Assembly: GCA_038246575.1 (NCBI GenBank)
Contig: JBBRVU010000119.1
Span: forward strand, 1 to 12,770
Length of the DNA: 12,770 nt
Direction of reading: 5' to 3'
Source: JACCUZ01 sp038246575
GTDB lineage: Bacteria > Actinomycetota > Actinomycetes > JACCUZ01
Shown here: positions 1-5,808 of the stretch, one piece after another
Position numbering within the stretch: position 1 is the stretch's first letter
Layout of the letters: each line of letters opens with the position of its first letter
The notes under the pieces: generated by a model
The model's input: the letters and a program-made list of their open reading frames with translations, nothing else
The model's database searches: none
Told to the model about the DNA's origin: nothing
Made by a program: the position numbers and the translations under genes

Positions 1-1
1 C

Positions 2-406
2 CTACTGCCCGATGCGGCGCTGGTCATCGACGGCGTCGCCGAGCGAACCCACCGGCCGGTCACCGAGATCGCTCCCGGCCAGGTGCTGTTGGAGGTCCTG
101 TTCACCCCACCTCCCGGCCAACGGCTCGACGAGCGCGACGGGCCGGCCACCCGTCTCGTCGTCACCGCGACTCCGCCGGGTCTCCTGCGCGACGGCGAAG
201 GCCGAGGCACCGAGCTGTCGCGGACCCTGGTGCTGGACGCCCACGTCGGTGACGGCGTGCTGCACGTCGCTGCGATGGCGGCGTCCTGCGACCACGACCC
301 GGCGGTGGAGTTCCCTGCCTGTCACGTCCACCAGCAGGACTGGGGCGTCCCGGTCCGCCTCGTCGAGGGCGCCGCGGCAGCGCTCACCCTGCACCTCGCC
401 GGGTAG
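2..406 (+). CDS. NHL-repeat/thioredoxin-like protein, C-terminal fragment
   Basis: The reading frame is open from the left edge and ends at TAG 404-406, so only the last 134 residues are present and the start lies outside the window. The segment ending in PACHVHQQDWGVPVR, with AAMAASCDHDPAVEFPAC just before it, matches what I remember as the conserved C-terminus of actinobacterial thioredoxin-like proteins with NHL beta-propeller repeats (NHLRC2-like, about 600 residues). Two cysteines (fragment residues 96 and 107) lie in this conserved tail. The thioredoxin and NHL domains themselves would be upstream and cannot be checked here. The family is presumed to act in thiol redox chemistry, but the substrate is unknown. 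The next gene follows 39 bp downstream on the same strand. The in-frame ATG at 83 is internal, because coding character runs unbroken through it. The family call rests on the tail motif only. Confidence 0.7.
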   Translation, partial: LLPDAALVIDGVAERTHRPVTEIAPGQVLLEVLFTPPPGQRLDERDGPATRLVVTATPPGLLRDGEGRGTELSRTLVLDAHVGDGVLHVAAMAASCDHDPAVEFPACHVHQQDWGVPVRLVEGAAAALTLHLAG

Positions 407-445
407 CGAGCGCCGCTTGTCGGCGCCCGGTGCCACAGTGAAGGC

Positions 446-1012
446 ATGTACGAGACACCCAACGAGCTGGCCTGGCTCGACGACCTGCTGACTCGTTCCC
501 TGCGCGGCGCCAGCGAGCACCTGCGCTCGATCGTGACGGAGGACGATCGGACGCTCGATGCGGCGCAGACCGCGGCCGTGCTCACCGGCATGAGGACGCT
601 CTCCCTGGCCACCGTGACCAAGTCCGGGGAGCCGCGAATCAGCGGTGAGGACGGGCACTTCCTGCACGCCCGGTGGGTCTTCACGACCTCCGGGGTCGCG
701 GTCAAGGCCCGGCACCTGCGGGCCCGCCCGGCCGTGTCGGCAGCACACATCGTCGGCGACGACCTGGGCATCTTCTGCCACGGCCGGGCCGAGTTCCTGG
801 CGCCGGAACACCCGGACTTCGCCGAGATCGAGGCGCACCTGGTCGCCCACTACGGCTCGTCGCCGAGCAGCTGGGCCGAGGACATCGCCTACCTGCGCCT
901 CGAGCCGCACTGGATGGTGTCCTACGCGTTCGCCAAGGACCGGCTGCTGGCCGAGGCGTCAGCCAGCGCTGAGGGCTCCGCGGAAGCGTCCGACCCGGTG
1001 TCCCGGGGCTAG
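446..1012 (+). CDS. Pyridoxamine 5'-phosphate oxidase-like (FMN-binding split barrel) protein
   Basis: A 188-residue soluble protein of the PNPOx-like split-barrel superfamily, whose members bind FMN or F420 and often act as small flavin oxidoreductases. Residues about 42-160 give the fold's typical pattern: a first strand TLSLATVTKSGEPRISGEDG (51-70), then HFLHARWVFTTSGVAVKARHLRARPAVSAAHI, where the K-x-RHLRARP stretch resembles the flavin-phosphate region, then GRAEFLAP and a terminal strand YLRLEPHWMVSYAF. The C-terminus (170-188) is Ala/Ser/Glu rich and probably disordered. The ATG at 446 is the only good start. The GAAGG just upstream is close to the ATG, so the ribosome site is weak. 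The TAG stop shares bases with the stop of the opposite-strand gene. True substrate and cofactor (FMN versus F420) cannot be told from sequence; I would not call it pdxH. Confidence 0.8.
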   Translation: MYETPNELAWLDDLLTRSLRGASEHLRSIVTEDDRTLDAAQTAAVLTGMRTLSLATVTKSGEPRISGEDGHFLHARWVFTTSGVAVKARHLRARPAVSAAHIVGDDLGIFCHGRAEFLAPEHPDFAEIEAHLVAHYGSSPSSWAEDIAYLRLEPHWMVSYAFAKDRLLAEASASAEGSAEASDPVSRG

Positions 1013-1401
1013 CGGTCGCGGATGGTCGGGTAGCGGCGGGTCTCGCCTTCGTAACCCGGCCGGTGCACGTCGTTCTCGTACCACTCGTCCGTACGGTCAT
1101 CCCACGAATCCGTGCCGGCGTGGTCGTACGTCTCGTCGGTCCGGCTCGCCGGCGGGGCCACGTGCGACACCCGCGCTCGGGGGCTCCGGCGCGGCTTGGG
1201 CCGTCGGTTCATCACGACCTGCATCACCAGGATCAGAGCGCCGGACCAGACCAGGATGAGCCCGAGGTCGAGGACGTCGACGTACTCCTCGACCTCCGCG
1301 GGGGCCTGGACCGCGATGGCGAGGATCGCTCCGACGGCGATCAGGATGAGCGCCGTGCCGATGGAGGCGCGGCCCATCGGCGAGCTGGTTCGGGACGGCA
1401 C
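1009..1401 (-). CDS. Small two-helix membrane protein with charged tail (DUF6458-like)
   Basis: A 130-residue protein with two predicted transmembrane helices (about 13-33 and 43-64), joined by a short acidic loop (AEVEEYVDVLD). A basic patch NRRPKPRRSPRAR follows, then a long polar tail of about 50 residues with many Asp, Glu, Tyr and Arg. The start is GTG at 1401, fixed by a near-perfect Shine-Dalgarno GAGGAGGTG ending five bases before it. An in-frame ATG eight codons later lacks such a site. The helix pattern IGxxLILIAVGAILAxAV is shared with the next upstream gene (1543-1761), so the two look like paralogues. Helix 1 resembles DUF6458 proteins, whose function is unknown. The positively charged patch after helix 2 suggests a cytoplasmic tail. 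A perfect inverted repeat lies directly upstream of the ribosome site. The gene converges on, and shares stop bases with, the PNPOx-like gene. Confidence 0.8.
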   Translation of the reverse strand: MPSRTSSPMGRASIGTALILIAVGAILAIAVQAPAEVEEYVDVLDLGLILVWSGALILVMQVVMNRRPKPRRSPRARVSHVAPPASRTDETYDHAGTDSWDDRTDEWYENDVHRPGYEGETRRYPTIRDR

Positions 1402-1416
1402 GGCGTCACCTCCTCG

Positions 1417-1435
1417 GGAGATCCGGGTGATCTCC
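1417..1435. promoter_or_regulatory. Perfect inverted repeat upstream of the GTG-start gene
   Basis: GGAGATC (1417-1423) and GATCTCC (1429-1435) form a perfect 7-bp inverted repeat with a 5-bp spacer (CGGGT). It lies 16-34 bp before the GTG at 1401 and only three bases from the Shine-Dalgarno sequence (1407-1415). As DNA it could be an operator. As RNA it would make a 7-bp hairpin next to the ribosome site. The sequence cannot tell which. Confidence 0.5.
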
Positions 1436-1461
1436 AGGTGTGTTTCTTGTCATGTTCAACC

Positions 1462-1503
1462 CTCGCACAGCGAGAAGCCGGCAGCCCCCTGGGGGACCAC
1501 CGG
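1462..1503 (-). terminator. Hairpins between the two small membrane-protein genes
   Basis: Two adjacent inverted repeats lie downstream of the stop at 1543 on the minus strand. One is GCCGG/CCGGC (1477-1481 with 1499-1503) enclosing CCCCC-T-GGGGG (1485-1495). The other is CTCGC-ACA-GCGAG (1462-1474). Neither is followed by a T-tract, which is normal for high-GC actinobacteria. They may partly terminate transcription or stabilise mRNA between the two DUF6458-like genes. Confidence 0.35.
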
Positions 1504-1542
1504 CCTCTCGATGTCACGCGATCGTGCTGTTCGGTGTCTCGC

Positions 1543-1761
1543 CTAGATGCGGTCGTCGCGCACGCGACGTTCTTCGACGACCTCGCCACCGCGGTCGCGG
1601 CGCGGGCCCCAGATGAAGGCGGTCATGATCAGTCCGACCAGACCGACGATCATGAGGATGTAGCCGACGACGTTGATGTCCAGTCCGGACACGTTGAAGT
1701 TCACGGCGAACGCGAGGATCGCGCCGAGCGCGATCAGGAAAATGCTCACCCCGATGCCCAT
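1543..1761 (-). CDS. DUF6458 family small membrane protein
   Basis: A 72-residue protein: helix 1 at about 4-22 (GVSIFLIALGAILAFAV), a short loop NFNVSGLDIN, helix 2 at about 31-51 (VVGYILMIVGLVGLIMTAFI), then a charged tail WGPRRDRGGEVVEERR that should be cytoplasmic. This is the typical size and sequence of the actinobacterial DUF6458 family, for which I know no function. The frame stays open much further upstream, but ATG 1761 is chosen because GGGAGG (1767-1772) lies five bases before it and the family begins MGIG. The gene is 141 bp upstream of the related two-helix gene. It may share a transcript with that gene or be separated from it by the hairpins at 1462-1503. Confidence 0.88.
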   Translation of the reverse strand: MGIGVSIFLIALGAILAFAVNFNVSGLDINVVGYILMIVGLVGLIMTAFIWGPRRDRGGEVVEERRVRDDRI

Positions 1762-1975
1762 GGATGCCTCCCGGTGGGTCAACCTGCAGGTCGGCCCGAG
1801 GACCGATCCAGGCCGACGGGATTGTCGACCGCCCCCACGGTGTACCCGCCTATCGGCCCCGGCACACGGACCGACACCCGATCGGGTGCCCCAGACCTCG
1901 CAGAAGTCCGCATATGCATACATAACGCGCGCGATTTGGCCGTTGGTGTGGTGTGGCTCGGAGCCGTCCTGACGC
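1762..1975. other. Intergenic region upstream of the DUF6458 gene
   Basis: This gap lies between fadE5 (ends 1976) and the DUF6458 gene (starts 1761), both on the minus strand, and I see no gene in it. It contains the perfect palindrome CACCCGATCGGGTG at 1875-1888. It also has a short AT-rich patch at 1911-1925 that includes the palindrome TATGCATA (1913-1920). The AT-rich patch read on the minus strand (TTATGTATGCATA) is the best -10-like sequence for the DUF6458 gene, but no convincing -35 is present. Confidence 0.4.
1875..1888. promoter_or_regulatory. Perfect 14-bp palindrome CACCCGATCGGGTG
   Basis: All seven pairs of the dyad match. It sits 114-127 bp upstream of the DUF6458 start and about 88 bp beyond the fadE5 stop. 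An uninterrupted dyad fits an operator for a dimeric regulator. Folded as RNA it gives a 5-bp stem with a GATC loop and could help terminate fadE5 transcription. Confidence 0.4.
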
Positions 1976-3817
1976 TCAGAAGGCCTCTTCTGGGACCTCC
2001 ATGAGGGCGTTGTCCACGCCTTCGGCGACCACCCGGGCCGCGGTGAGCAACGGCAACATCTGGCGGGCGAAGAATCGGGCCGCGGCGACCTTGCCCTGGT
2101 AGAACGCCCGGTCGCGACCCGACGCACCGGCGTCCAGTGCCGCCTGGGCGACCGCGGCCTGGCGTAGGAGCAGCCATCCGGTGATGAGGTCGCCGCAGGC
2201 CAGCAGCAGCCGGCTGGTGTTCTGACCGACCTTGTAGACGTTGGTGACCTCCTCCGCCGAGGACGTCAGCGCAGCAACCATCGTGCCGACGATGCCCTGC
2301 ACGTCCTCGAGGGCCTTGGCCAGCAGGTCACGTTCGGCCTGCAGGGCGCCGTTGCCCTCGTCGCCCTTGGCGAACTCCTGGATGTCGGTCATCAGCTTCG
2401 TGAGCGCCTGGCCCTTGTCCCGCACGATCTTGCGGAAGAAGAAGTCCATCCCCTGGATCGCGGTGGTGCCCTCGTACAGCGTGTCGATCTTGGCGTCGCG
2501 GATGTACTGCTCGATCGGGTAGTCCTGCAGGTAGCCCGACCCGCCGAAGGTCTGCAGCGACTGTGAGCCGAGCAGCTCGTAGGACTTCTCCGAGCCGAAG
2601 CCCTTCACGATCGGGAGCAGCAGGTCGTTGAGCCGGACGGCGAGGTCGTGGGCCTCGCTCTCCTCACCGGCTGCCTCAGCCAGGGCCACGTCGTCCTGCA
2701 CGGTCGCCGTGTAGAGCAGCAGGGCGCGCATGCCCTCGGCGTAGGCCTTCTGTGTCATCAGCGATCGCCGCACGTCGGGGTGGTGGGTGATCGGCACCCG
2801 GGGCGCCGTCTTGTCCGTCATCTGGGTGAGGTCCGGTCCCTGCAGCCGGGACTTGGCGTAGTCCAGTGCGTTGAGGTAGCCGGTCGAGAGGGTCGCGATC
2901 GCCTTTGTTCCCACCATCATTCGGGCGAACTCGATGACCTTGAACATCTGCGCGATGCCGTCGTGCACGTCACCTACCAGCCACCCGACCGCGGGCTCTC
3001 GCTCGCCGAAGGTCAGCTCGCAGGTGGTCGACGCCTTCAGGCCCATCTTGTGCTCGAGGTTGGTGGTGTAGACGCCGTTGCGCTCCCCGAGCTCGCCGGA
3101 GTCCCAGTCGAAGTGGAACTTCGGGACGATGAACAGGGACAGGCCCTTGGTGCCCGGACCGGCGCCCTCGGGGCGGGCGAGCACCAGGTGCACGATGTTG
3201 TCGGCCATGTCGTGCTCGGCCGAGGTGATGAAGCGCTTGACGCCCTCGATGTGCCACGTGCCATCGGCCTGCTCGACGGCGCGGGTGCGGCCGGCACCGA
3301 CGTCGGAGCCGGCGTCCGGCTCGGTGAGCACCATCGACGCGCCCCAGCGCTGCTCCACGATCTGGTGCGCGACCTTGCGCTGCTCCTCGGTGCCCAGGCG
3401 ATAGATCACGTGGCCGAAGCTCGGGCCGCAGGCGAACATGTGGACGGCCGGGTTGGCGCCGAGGACCAGCTCGGCGACCGCCCAGCGCAGGCTCGGCGGC
3501 GCAACGGTGCCGCCCAGCTCCTCGGGCAGGTCCAGCCGCCACCACTCGGCGTCCAGGTAGGCCTGATAGCTCTTCTTGAAGCTCTCGGGCATGGTCACCG
3601 AGTGCGTCGCCGGGTCGAAGACGGGCGGGTTGCGGTCGGAGTCGAGCAGCGACTCGGCCAGCTCGGTGGTGGCCAGGCGCTCGACCTCCTCCAGGATGCT
3701 GCGGGCCGTGTCCTCGTCGACCTCGCCGTACGGGCCGGAGCCGAGGACCTGCTGGCGGCCGAACACCTCGAACAGGTTGAACTCGATGTCTCGCAGGTTG
3801 CTCTTGTAGTGCCCCAT
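1976..3817 (-). CDS. fadE5: FadE5-like acyl-CoA dehydrogenase
   Basis: A complete 613-residue FAD-dependent acyl-CoA dehydrogenase catalysing the first, alpha-beta dehydrogenation step of fatty acyl-CoA beta-oxidation in the cytoplasm. In order: a short N-terminal segment MGHYKSNLRDIEFNLFEVFG typical of the large bacterial subfamily, the helical N-domain (about 60-155), the beta middle domain starting with VLTEPDAGSDVG (163-174), the C-terminal helical domain, and an extra C-terminal domain (about 470-605; Pfam PF12806 type) that makes the protein longer than the 380-residue enzymes. The catalytic base should be Glu449 in LYEGTTAIQ. Long stretches such as MVGTKAIATLSTGYLNAL and TAPRVPITHHPDVRRSLMTQ match my memory of mycobacterial FadE5 (Rv0244c, about 611 residues). 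The start is ATG 3817, with GAAGGA seven to eight bases upstream; the upstream in-frame ATG at 3859 falls at the operator region and lacks family sequence. The gene is monocistronic as far as seen. Confidence 0.95.
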   Translation of the reverse strand: MGHYKSNLRDIEFNLFEVFGRQQVLGSGPYGEVDEDTARSILEEVERLATTELAESLLDSDRNPPVFDPATHSVTMPESFKKSYQAYLDAEWWRLDLPEELGGTVAPPSLRWAVAELVLGANPAVHMFACGPSFGHVIYRLGTEEQRKVAHQIVEQRWGASMVLTEPDAGSDVGAGRTRAVEQADGTWHIEGVKRFITSAEHDMADNIVHLVLARPEGAGPGTKGLSLFIVPKFHFDWDSGELGERNGVYTTNLEHKMGLKASTTCELTFGEREPAVGWLVGDVHDGIAQMFKVIEFARMMVGTKAIATLSTGYLNALDYAKSRLQGPDLTQMTDKTAPRVPITHHPDVRRSLMTQKAYAEGMRALLLYTATVQDDVALAEAAGEESEAHDLAVRLNDLLLPIVKGFGSEKSYELLGSQSLQTFGGSGYLQDYPIEQYIRDAKIDTLYEGTTAIQGMDFFFRKIVRDKGQALTKLMTDIQEFAKGDEGNGALQAERDLLAKALEDVQGIVGTMVAALTSSAEEVTNVYKVGQNTSRLLLACGDLITGWLLLRQAAVAQAALDAGASGRDRAFYQGKVAAARFFARQMLPLLTAARVVAEGVDNALMEVPEEAF

Positions 3818-3857
3818 CGGGTGGTCCTTCCGTGGCTGGCGGAGCGGCTGGCAGTTC

Positions 3858-3898
3858 ATTACCCGTCAGTAACAACGATGATGCTACTCGTCAGTAAC
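3858..3898 (-). promoter_or_regulatory. Tandem TTACTGACG-type operators before fadE5
   Basis: Read on the minus strand, the sites are GTTACTGACGAGTAGC (3883-3898) and GTTACTGACGGGTAAT (3858-3873). They share GTTACTGACG exactly and repeat at a 25-bp interval. Each is an imperfect dyad of the form TTACT-n4-AGTAA: TACT/AGTA is perfect in the first, TTAC/GTAA in the second. This shape is typical of operators bound by TetR-family regulators of lipid metabolism. The sites end 41 bp before the fadE5 ATG, in the expected promoter region. No regulator gene is in the window. Confidence 0.65.
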
Positions 3899-3907
3899 GT
3901 TTGGCAA
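3881..3907 (-). promoter_or_regulatory. Possible fadE5 promoter
   Basis: On the minus strand, TTGCCA (3902-3907) and TAGCAT (3881-3886) are separated by 15 bp, shorter than the usual 17, so the pairing is uncertain. The segment overlaps the first operator, as expected for a repressed promoter. Confidence 0.3.
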
Positions 3908-3945
3908 GCGGGAACGGCGCGGCAGGCGTGTGACGCGGTCGCAGG

Positions 3946-4020
3946 CGACCCGGAACCGGCTGCGGGCCGCGACCGGACGCGATGTCCGGACGCGGCCCGC
4001 AGCGGGTCGGTTGGGTTCCG
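3946..4020 (-). terminator. Large multi-stem hairpin after the RTX gene
   Basis: The core stem has 13 perfect pairs (3959-3971 with 3991-4003), then an A-A mismatch, then CCGGAC/GTCCGG (3973-3978 with 3984-3989) around the 5-base loop GCGAT. Outside the core, CGACCCG (3946-3952) can pair with CGGGTCG (4003-4009). In competition, CGGAACC (3951-3957) can pair with GGTTCCG (4014-4020). The structure begins immediately after the stop at 4021 on the minus strand and lies before the fadE5 promoter. It should end the RTX transcript and insulate fadE5. No T-run follows. Confidence 0.75.
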
Positions 4021-5037
4021 CTAGCAGCCGAGGGCGCCGCCCGCCCGACGGGACGGGCTGCGGCACGTGTCCGTGCCTGCGCCGCCCCTTATCGCGTCAT
4101 TGCCCGGCCCGCCGGTCAGCTGGTCGTCGCCACCGTTGCCGATGACCAGGTCGTCGCCGTAGCCGCCGTAGAACCGGTCATTGCCCAGCGAGGTCCGCTT
4201 GTCGGAGACGTTGTCGTCGCCACGGTTGCCATAGGCGATGTCATTGCCGGTGTGACCTTCGATCCGGTCGTCGCCGGGGCCGCCGGCCATCGTGTCGTCG
4301 CCCTGCCGGGCCCGGATGAGGTCGGCCGCGGGACCACCGGTGATCGTGTCGTCGCCGAAGCTGCCCCAGAGGTCACCCGGACCCTTGCCGCCCCGCAGCA
4401 CGTCGTTGCCAGCGCCGCCGTGCAGCCACTCGCGCTTGGTTGCCAGGGCGGGATCAGTGGAGACGTTGTCGCCACCCAGGATCGTGTCGTCCCCGGCCTC
4501 GCCCTTGAGGAAGTCCAGCCCGGGGCCGCCGTCGATGCGGTCGTCGCCAGCGCCGCCGTAGACGATGTCCTCGCCGGTGACGTCGTCGAAGCCCGCCGTC
4601 TTGGCCTGGGCCTGCCCCTGGGTGGCCTTGGCGTCGTTGCCGCCGGCGCAGATCGTGTCCTTGCCGTCGAGTCCGCGGATGATGTCGGCACCGCCGAGAC
4701 CGACGATCACGTCATCTCCCGCAGTGCCGAGGAGCACGTCATCGCCCTCGGTCCCGATGATCGTGGGCGCGAGGCCGAAGCACGGCTCAGGCGGTGGCGG
4801 GGTCACGCTGGGGGTTCCGGTCGCCGTCCCGGTCGGTGAACCGCTGGGTGTCCCGGTCGCGGTCCCGGTCGCGGTTGATGTGCCGGTGCTCGACGCGGAG
4901 GTCGTCGCCGCGACGGCCGAGGTGTCGGCGCTGCCCGGTCCGGCGATCAGGGTGCTGCCGCCCACGACCGCGGCCGCCAGACCGGCAGCAGCGAGGGAGG
5001 AACGGATGGCTCGGTGCGTGGAGGTGCGAGAAGTCAT
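4021..5037 (-). CDS. Secreted RTX/hemolysin-type calcium-binding repeat protein
   Basis: A 338-residue exported protein. Residues 1-37 form a Sec signal peptide: basic n-region with RTSTHRAIR, hydrophobic LAAAGLAAAVVGGSTLIAG, likely cut near GSA-DT. Residues 38-85 are a Thr/Ser/Gly/Pro-rich linker ending PPPPEP. Residues 86-324 carry RTX-like nonapeptides of the GGxGxDxUx type (GTEGDDVLLGTAGDDVIVGL, GGAGDDRIDGGPG, GGPGDDRIEGHTGNDIAYG, GGYGDDLVIGNGGDDQLTGG), which wind into a calcium-binding beta-roll. Four cysteines (86, 130, 325, 338) bracket the repeat array. No enzymatic domain is seen, and function is unknown; surface or extracellular structural roles are plausible. The frame extends to 5124, but ATG 5037 begins the signal peptide; a GGAG lies about 12 bases upstream, longer than ideal. 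Such small Sec-exported versions, without a type I secretion signal, occur widely in actinobacteria. Confidence 0.9.
   Translation of the reverse strand: MTSRTSTHRAIRSSLAAAGLAAAVVGGSTLIAGPGSADTSAVAATTSASSTGTSTATGTATGTPSGSPTGTATGTPSVTPPPPEPCFGLAPTIIGTEGDDVLLGTAGDDVIVGLGGADIIRGLDGKDTICAGGNDAKATQGQAQAKTAGFDDVTGEDIVYGGAGDDRIDGGPGLDFLKGEAGDDTILGGDNVSTDPALATKREWLHGGAGNDVLRGGKGPGDLWGSFGDDTITGGPAADLIRARQGDDTMAGGPGDDRIEGHTGNDIAYGNRGDDNVSDKRTSLGNDRFYGGYGDDLVIGNGGDDQLTGGPGNDAIRGGAGTDTCRSPSRRAGGALGC
4852..4875 (-). repeat. Perfect 12-bp tandem duplication in the RTX linker
   Basis: CCCGGTCGCGGT occurs twice head to tail on the plus strand. It lies within the Thr/Gly-rich linker of the RTX protein, where it encodes two TATG units in frame. 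Related but imperfect copies flank it. As a multiple of three, gain or loss of a unit would change linker length without a frameshift. Confidence 0.75.
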
Positions 5038-5072
5038 AGGGAAAGTGTTCTCCGTGGGGCTGAAGTGACGTC

Positions 5073-5110
5073 GGACCTCCCCACCGGAGCAGTGCTGCGC
5101 CGGGAGGTCC
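5073..5110 (-). terminator. 9-bp inverted repeat between the GerMN and RTX genes
   Basis: GGACCTCCC (5073-5081) and GGGAGGTCC (5102-5110) are perfect complements separated by 20 bases. On the minus strand the repeat starts 54 bp after the GerMN stop and ends 36 bp before the RTX start. It may terminate the two-component operon, or it may sit in the RTX 5' leader and regulate that gene. No T-tract follows. Confidence 0.5.
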
Positions 5111-5163
5111 ACCCCTAGCGACATTTCTTTGCAAAACCGACATGCGGCAGGTCAGCCGGATCG

Positions 5164-5808
5164 TCATGGCGACGCCGGGCTGGGGCTCGGGGGCGGCGGG
5201 GCCAGCAGCGCCTGGTAGTCCAGGGCTCCTACGGGTTCCGAGGTCCGCGCCCCGCCGGGCAGCGGCGCCTCCAGCGGCTGCCCGTTCTGGAGCAGTGCAA
5301 CGCGGCTCACACCCGGAACTGACGTCACACTGAGCACGATCTGACCCACGACGAGCGGGATCCGGTCTGCCGAGGGGATGCTCTCGGTGGGGGTGACCTG
5401 GATCATGGCTGTGCCCTCGGTCAGCGCGACGAGCTGGAGTCCGACGTCCGGACCGGCAGCGGAGCTCAGTCCGGCCGCTCGCTGCTGCTCGTTCGGCCCG
5501 GCGGCGATGGTGGCGAGCAGCGCCGCGATCACGTCGCCCGGTCCGCCGACGATGATCGGTTGGGGCTGGGCCACCAGCTGGTCGTCCTGGTTGAGGAAGT
5601 ACGCCCGCGGAGCGTTGACCCGTGGCGGCCCGGTCGGTGCGGCCGGCCGTTGTTGGGCGGGAGCCGACTCCAGCAGGCGATAGGGCACCTCCTGCGCGTC
5701 CAGGGTGCGGGTGCCCGCGGCCGGGACGCCACACGCGGTCAGGCCCACCAGGCTCACGAGAGCAAATAGGCCCAGCAGGTACGCGCGGGGCCGTGCCCTA
5801 CGCCTCAT
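5164..5808 (-). CDS. GerMN-domain lipoprotein (LpqB-like, short form)
   Basis: A 214-residue lipoprotein, third gene of the two-component operon. The signal peptide has MRRRARPR, a hydrophobic stretch YLLGLFALVSLVGL and lipobox LTAC with Cys26 as the predicted lipidated residue. After a Pro/Ala-rich linker, residues about 67-182 form a GerMN (sporulation/germination-type) domain: AYFLNQDDQLVA, ALLATIAAGPNEQQRAAGL, LVALTEGTAMIQVT, QIVLSVTSVPGVSRVALLQNG. The end is Pro/Ser rich. LpqB, the partner of MtrAB in mycobacteria, has GerMN plus a long beta-propeller domain of about 580 residues in total; here only the GerMN part exists. ATG 5808 overlaps the kinase stop by four bases (ATGA), so translation is coupled. 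Earlier starts in this frame would put the lipobox internally and are rejected. The likely role is modulation of the kinase at the outer membrane face, which is inference from LpqB. Confidence 0.9.
   Translation of the reverse strand: MRRRARPRAYLLGLFALVSLVGLTACGVPAAGTRTLDAQEVPYRLLESAPAQQRPAAPTGPPRVNAPRAYFLNQDDQLVAQPQPIIVGGPGDVIAALLATIAAGPNEQQRAAGLSSAAGPDVGLQLVALTEGTAMIQVTPTESIPSADRIPLVVGQIVLSVTSVPGVSRVALLQNGQPLEAPLPGGARTSEPVGALDYQALLAPPPPSPSPASP

Noticed and set aside
2..910. 302-codon minus-strand frame across the first two genes
   Set aside because: Antisense shadow. The plus-strand frames here give recognisable families (NHL/thioredoxin-like tail, PNPOx-like).
2648..4024. Long 458-codon plus-strand frame antisense to fadE5
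   Set aside because: It mirrors the real acyl-CoA dehydrogenase gene; the G/C-rich third positions of that gene remove stops from the opposite strand. Its translation has no recognisable motifs.
3982..4839. 285-codon plus-strand frame through the RTX gene
   Set aside because: Its Val/Ala-rich repetitive translation is simply the reverse of the Asp/Gly repeat codons of the real minus-strand gene.
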